Notes under the pieces: generated by a model
Told to the model about the DNA's origin: nothing
The model's input: the letters and a program-made list of their open reading frames with translations, nothing else
Databases searched by the model: none
NCBI GenBank assembly: GCA_003488965.1
Contig: DNJW01000366.1
Coordinates: forward strand, 1 to 17,342
Direction of reading: 5' to 3'
DNA from: Lachnospiraceae bacterium
GTDB taxonomy: Bacteria; Bacillota; Clostridia; Lachnospirales; Lachnospiraceae
DNA length: 17,342 nt
Made by a program: the position numbers and the translations under genes
Shown: piece after piece, positions 15,052-17,342 of the stretch
Position numbering within the stretch: the first letter of the stretch is position 1
Layout: each line of letters opens with the position of its first letter

Positions 15052-16089
15052 ATGGATAAGCAGACAGTTTTTATAACGGGTTCGTCGGGTTTTATAGGAA
15101 GCAATTTAACAGAATATCTGTTAAAAAGGGGATATCGGGTGATTGCTTTGGATGAGAAAGCCCCAAGAAGAGTATATCAGGAGTATCGATGTGCAGATAG
15201 CCTTGATACAGGGGAAAAAGATTGGGATTTGGTAAACATAAGAGGCGATATACGGGATGAGGCGCTTTTGAGAAAGATTTTTCTTGGCCATATTGACTAT
15301 GTGATTCATCTCGCCGCATTGTCCACGCTTCAGCTGGGAGCGGAGGACAGGGGAAAAACGATGAGTGTCAATGTAGGGGGGACAGAGGCTCTTTTGCGGG
15401 CAGCGGCAGAATATGGAAAACTCAAGGGACTTCTTTACGCTTCCACAGATAAGGTCTACGGAATCCTTCAGGGACAGGCCTATACCGAAGAGGATACTCT
15501 TTCCCCGGTTAATTCGCCCTATGACTGTTCCAAGGCAGAGGCGGACCGGCTGGTCCGGGAGCGGTCAAAAGAATATGGGATTCCCGGAGTCGTGCTGCGG
15601 TTCTGCAATATTTACGGCAGATATGATCTGCAGACGACGCGGATTGTTCCCGGAGCGATTCGGGCGGTGCTGGAAGGCAGGGAATGCACATTGCGGATGT
15701 ATCGGGATTCCGATGGCAGGCTGCAAAATTTTCAGAGAGATTTTTTATATATTGATGATTTGTGCGAGACCCTATGGAGAGTGCTGGAAAGGCTGGAGAG
15801 TCAAAGGAAGCAGAACCCTTTATGGGGAGAGGCTTTTAATCTGGGAGCACGGCGGTGCTATTCCATGGATGAGGTGCTCTGCCTGATTTTAAAGATTCTC
15901 GGAAGCAGTTCTTCCCCGAAAATTGTACTGTCGGAGACATTGGCAGAGATTCCGAAACAGCGTATGGATTTTTCCAAGGCAGCGGCGGCTTTCGGTTTTG
16001 TTCCCAAGACTTCTTTGGAAGAGGGTTTGAGGGAAACGACGGCATGGTGGAGGCAGTATATGGCAGACAGAAAGAGAGGGCAGGAATAG
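15052..16089 (+). CDS. NAD-dependent epimerase/dehydratase (extended SDR, sugar-nucleotide type)
   Basis: A 345-residue extended SDR, the class that epimerises or dehydrates nucleotide sugars. It shows the Rossmann motif TGSSGFIGSN (9-18), an acidic ALDE at the end of beta-2, GDIRD (65-69), HLAAL (86-90), STDKVYG (131-137) for the Ser/Thr proton relay, and YDCSK (157-161) with catalytic Tyr and Lys. RFCNIYG and RDFLYIDDL are the substrate-side motifs. STDKVYG departs slightly from the STDEVYG of RmlB and from UDP-glucose 4-epimerase, so the exact substrate is open. ATG 15052 with AAAGGTGG just upstream is preferred over GTG 15034, which overlaps the GH77 stop. The next gene begins one base after its stop. 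Confidence 0.9.
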   Translation: MDKQTVFITGSSGFIGSNLTEYLLKRGYRVIALDEKAPRRVYQEYRCADSLDTGEKDWDLVNIRGDIRDEALLRKIFLGHIDYVIHLAALSTLQLGAEDRGKTMSVNVGGTEALLRAAAEYGKLKGLLYASTDKVYGILQGQAYTEEDTLSPVNSPYDCSKAEADRLVRERSKEYGIPGVVLRFCNIYGRYDLQTTRIVPGAIRAVLEGRECTLRMYRDSDGRLQNFQRDFLYIDDLCETLWRVLERLESQRKQNPLWGEAFNLGARRCYSMDEVLCLILKILGSSSSPKIVLSETLAEIPKQRMDFSKAAAAFGFVPKTSLEEGLRETTAWWRQYMADRKRGQE

Positions 16090-16090
16090 G

Positions 16091-17284
16091 ATGAGCAGAG
16101 TAGTAAAAGAACTTTTGGATATGATGCAGGAGGGGGCTGTGCAAGGTTCTCCTTTGCGTACCTTAAATTCCCTTGGGAGCCATCCCTTGGCATACCGGAC
16201 CTTCGGCGGGCAGCCCCGGATGAATGAGACTTTAGACGAAACGGTTATGGAAAAAGCGTTCGGAAGTCATTATCTGCTGACTATGCTGGCAAGCGGAGCC
16301 GTGCTGCGCAAGATTTTATACCGGGAGCCGGAGTCTTGTCATGGTTTGTACTGTGACGGCTGGATATATAAATTTTTTGACAAGCACGGACTTGTGGAAC
16401 ACGGAGTGTGGGACTGGGTGGACCATCAGGTCTTGGATGCCAACATTACAATGGAAAATGTGGACCACCGCATCTATTATTCTGCATCAAAGCCCTATGC
16501 GTTGGAGGATGCGGCAAGGCGCTCCGGGAAGGACGGGCTGCCTATTCTGTTTGTGGATGCGGATTTGATTATGAAAAAAAGGCACAATGTCATTTTAAAA
16601 AATCCGGAATCCATCCGGGCTGCCTACGGACATTTGGAAGCTCTTAGGCTGCCTTGCTATGGTGCGTTTGAAGACCTTCATTTCCCGGAAGGATACCGGC
16701 TGCCGGAAGGAATGCGGACGGACCTTCCGGCGGTAAATACTTGTCTTATGTATTTTAAGGATATGGATTTGCTGACGGACTGGTGTCATTTCTTTGCGGA
16801 ACTTTTTCAAAACAACTGGCTTTTGCAGGAGCCGGATGCAGATACGGTTTCCCGGCAGCTGTTAGGATTTGACCAGAGGACATTTCCCATGATAGCTGCC
16901 AATTACGGTATCTGGGGAACGGAACAGCTGGGGGCATTTTTAAATCTCTGCTGGGATCCGCCTTATTTTTATGACAATCATACGGGAGAAAAGGCTAAAT
17001 GGCATTATTATACGCTGGAATACCACCCTGAGCATCCGGATTGGCTGCAGGACATAATGCATACATGGATCAATAAGCGTAATATTGAAAGAGATATTCC
17101 ATACCGGAATTATCAGGGCTGTATGATGCTGGAAATGGTACTGGAACTGGAGCCGGGGATTGAGCCCTATTTAAAAAGCTTTGAAAGCCTGCATCCGTAT
17201 TTTAAACTTTTAAGGGATTATGGAACCATTGAAAATATGCTACTTATGGGTGCAGTCAGAGACAAGCTTGACAAAACAAAGTGA
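16091..17284 (+). CDS. Putative GT-A-fold glycosyltransferase-like protein
   Basis: A 397-residue soluble protein. No named family is certain, but it shows the landmarks of GT-A enzymes without the usual N-terminal nucleotide motif. These are a hydrophobic strand ending in DAD (LPILFVDADLI, about 150-160), a later NTCLMYFKD (216-224) that resembles the N-x-G-x-x-Y/F strand, and FDQRTFPMIAANYG (260-273), where DQ often contacts the acceptor. Similar features occur in DUF6734-type proteins. The N-terminal 90 residues are Arg/Gly-rich around HPLAYRTFGGQPR. AGGAATAGG directly precedes the ATG, one base after the previous stop. It is the last gene of the operon in the window. The substrate is unknown. 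The 58 bases beyond it show no gene or terminator. Confidence 0.62.
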   Translation: MSRVVKELLDMMQEGAVQGSPLRTLNSLGSHPLAYRTFGGQPRMNETLDETVMEKAFGSHYLLTMLASGAVLRKILYREPESCHGLYCDGWIYKFFDKHGLVEHGVWDWVDHQVLDANITMENVDHRIYYSASKPYALEDAARRSGKDGLPILFVDADLIMKKRHNVILKNPESIRAAYGHLEALRLPCYGAFEDLHFPEGYRLPEGMRTDLPAVNTCLMYFKDMDLLTDWCHFFAELFQNNWLLQEPDADTVSRQLLGFDQRTFPMIAANYGIWGTEQLGAFLNLCWDPPYFYDNHTGEKAKWHYYTLEYHPEHPDWLQDIMHTWINKRNIERDIPYRNYQGCMMLEMVLELEPGIEPYLKSFESLHPYFKLLRDYGTIENMLLMGAVRDKLDKTK

Positions 17285-17342
17285 TGATAGGTGATTGCGG
17301 AACACAGTGATTGTACACTTGTCATTGTGCAGCTTGTATATT

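Noticed and set aside
15413..15886. Second + strand frame inside the epimerase gene
   Set aside because: Fully nested in a gene with full extended-SDR motifs; no ribosome site and Arg/Trp/Cys-rich translation typical of an out-of-frame shadow.

Overview
The window looks like chromosomal DNA from a low-to-mid GC Gram-positive anaerobe, most likely a Clostridia/Lachnospiraceae-type gut bacterium. The grounds are strong purine-rich Shine-Dalgarno sites, densely packed co-directional operons, the codon usage, and a AAA-ATPase/PD-(D/E)XK gene of a type common in that group. Every convincing gene is on the + strand. I see no rRNA, tRNA, CRISPR array or intact transposase.

Left part (1-1884) is a scar. 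A 14-bp hairpin precedes a tyrosine recombinase that breaks off after the first catalytic Arg and the beta-hairpin Lys. It runs directly into the C-terminal tail of a class III (PLP) aminotransferase in another frame. Next comes an FAD oxidoreductase of the CrtI/RetSat type that has lost its middle and changed frame. At least two deletions have therefore eroded this end.

Region 1847-7106 is an intact, tightly coupled set: a LolD/MacB-type ABC ATPase, an 8-TM double-FtsX permease, a complete CrtI/RetSat-like flavoenzyme and a 4'-phosphopantetheinyl transferase. Two of the junctions are TAATG overlaps. With the upstream aminotransferase and flavoenzyme remnants, this looks like the surviving end of a carrier-protein-dependent (PKS/FAS/NRPS-like) metabolite cluster with its exporter. 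The product cannot be named, and no carrier protein or synthase is in the window. A hairpin with a short T-run follows the PPTase gene.

Region 7107-10967 holds a 309-base non-coding stretch, a GT-C-like polytopic membrane protein, and a AAA-ATPase-like/PD-(D/E)XK protein closed by a strong intrinsic terminator.

Region 10968-17284 starts with a good sigma-A promoter (TTGCCA-17-TACAAT) below a small palindrome. It contains a six-gene operon: two unknown proteins (one with an internal duplication), a classical SDR, a divergent GH77 glucanotransferase, an extended-SDR sugar-nucleotide epimerase/dehydratase, and a protein with GT-A glycosyltransferase features. The last four suggest building or attaching a sugar structure. 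The GH77 keeps its three catalytic acids but has lost several usual substrate-site motifs. This operon and the PPTase/flavoenzyme block are the two places where an undescribed pathway is most plausible.
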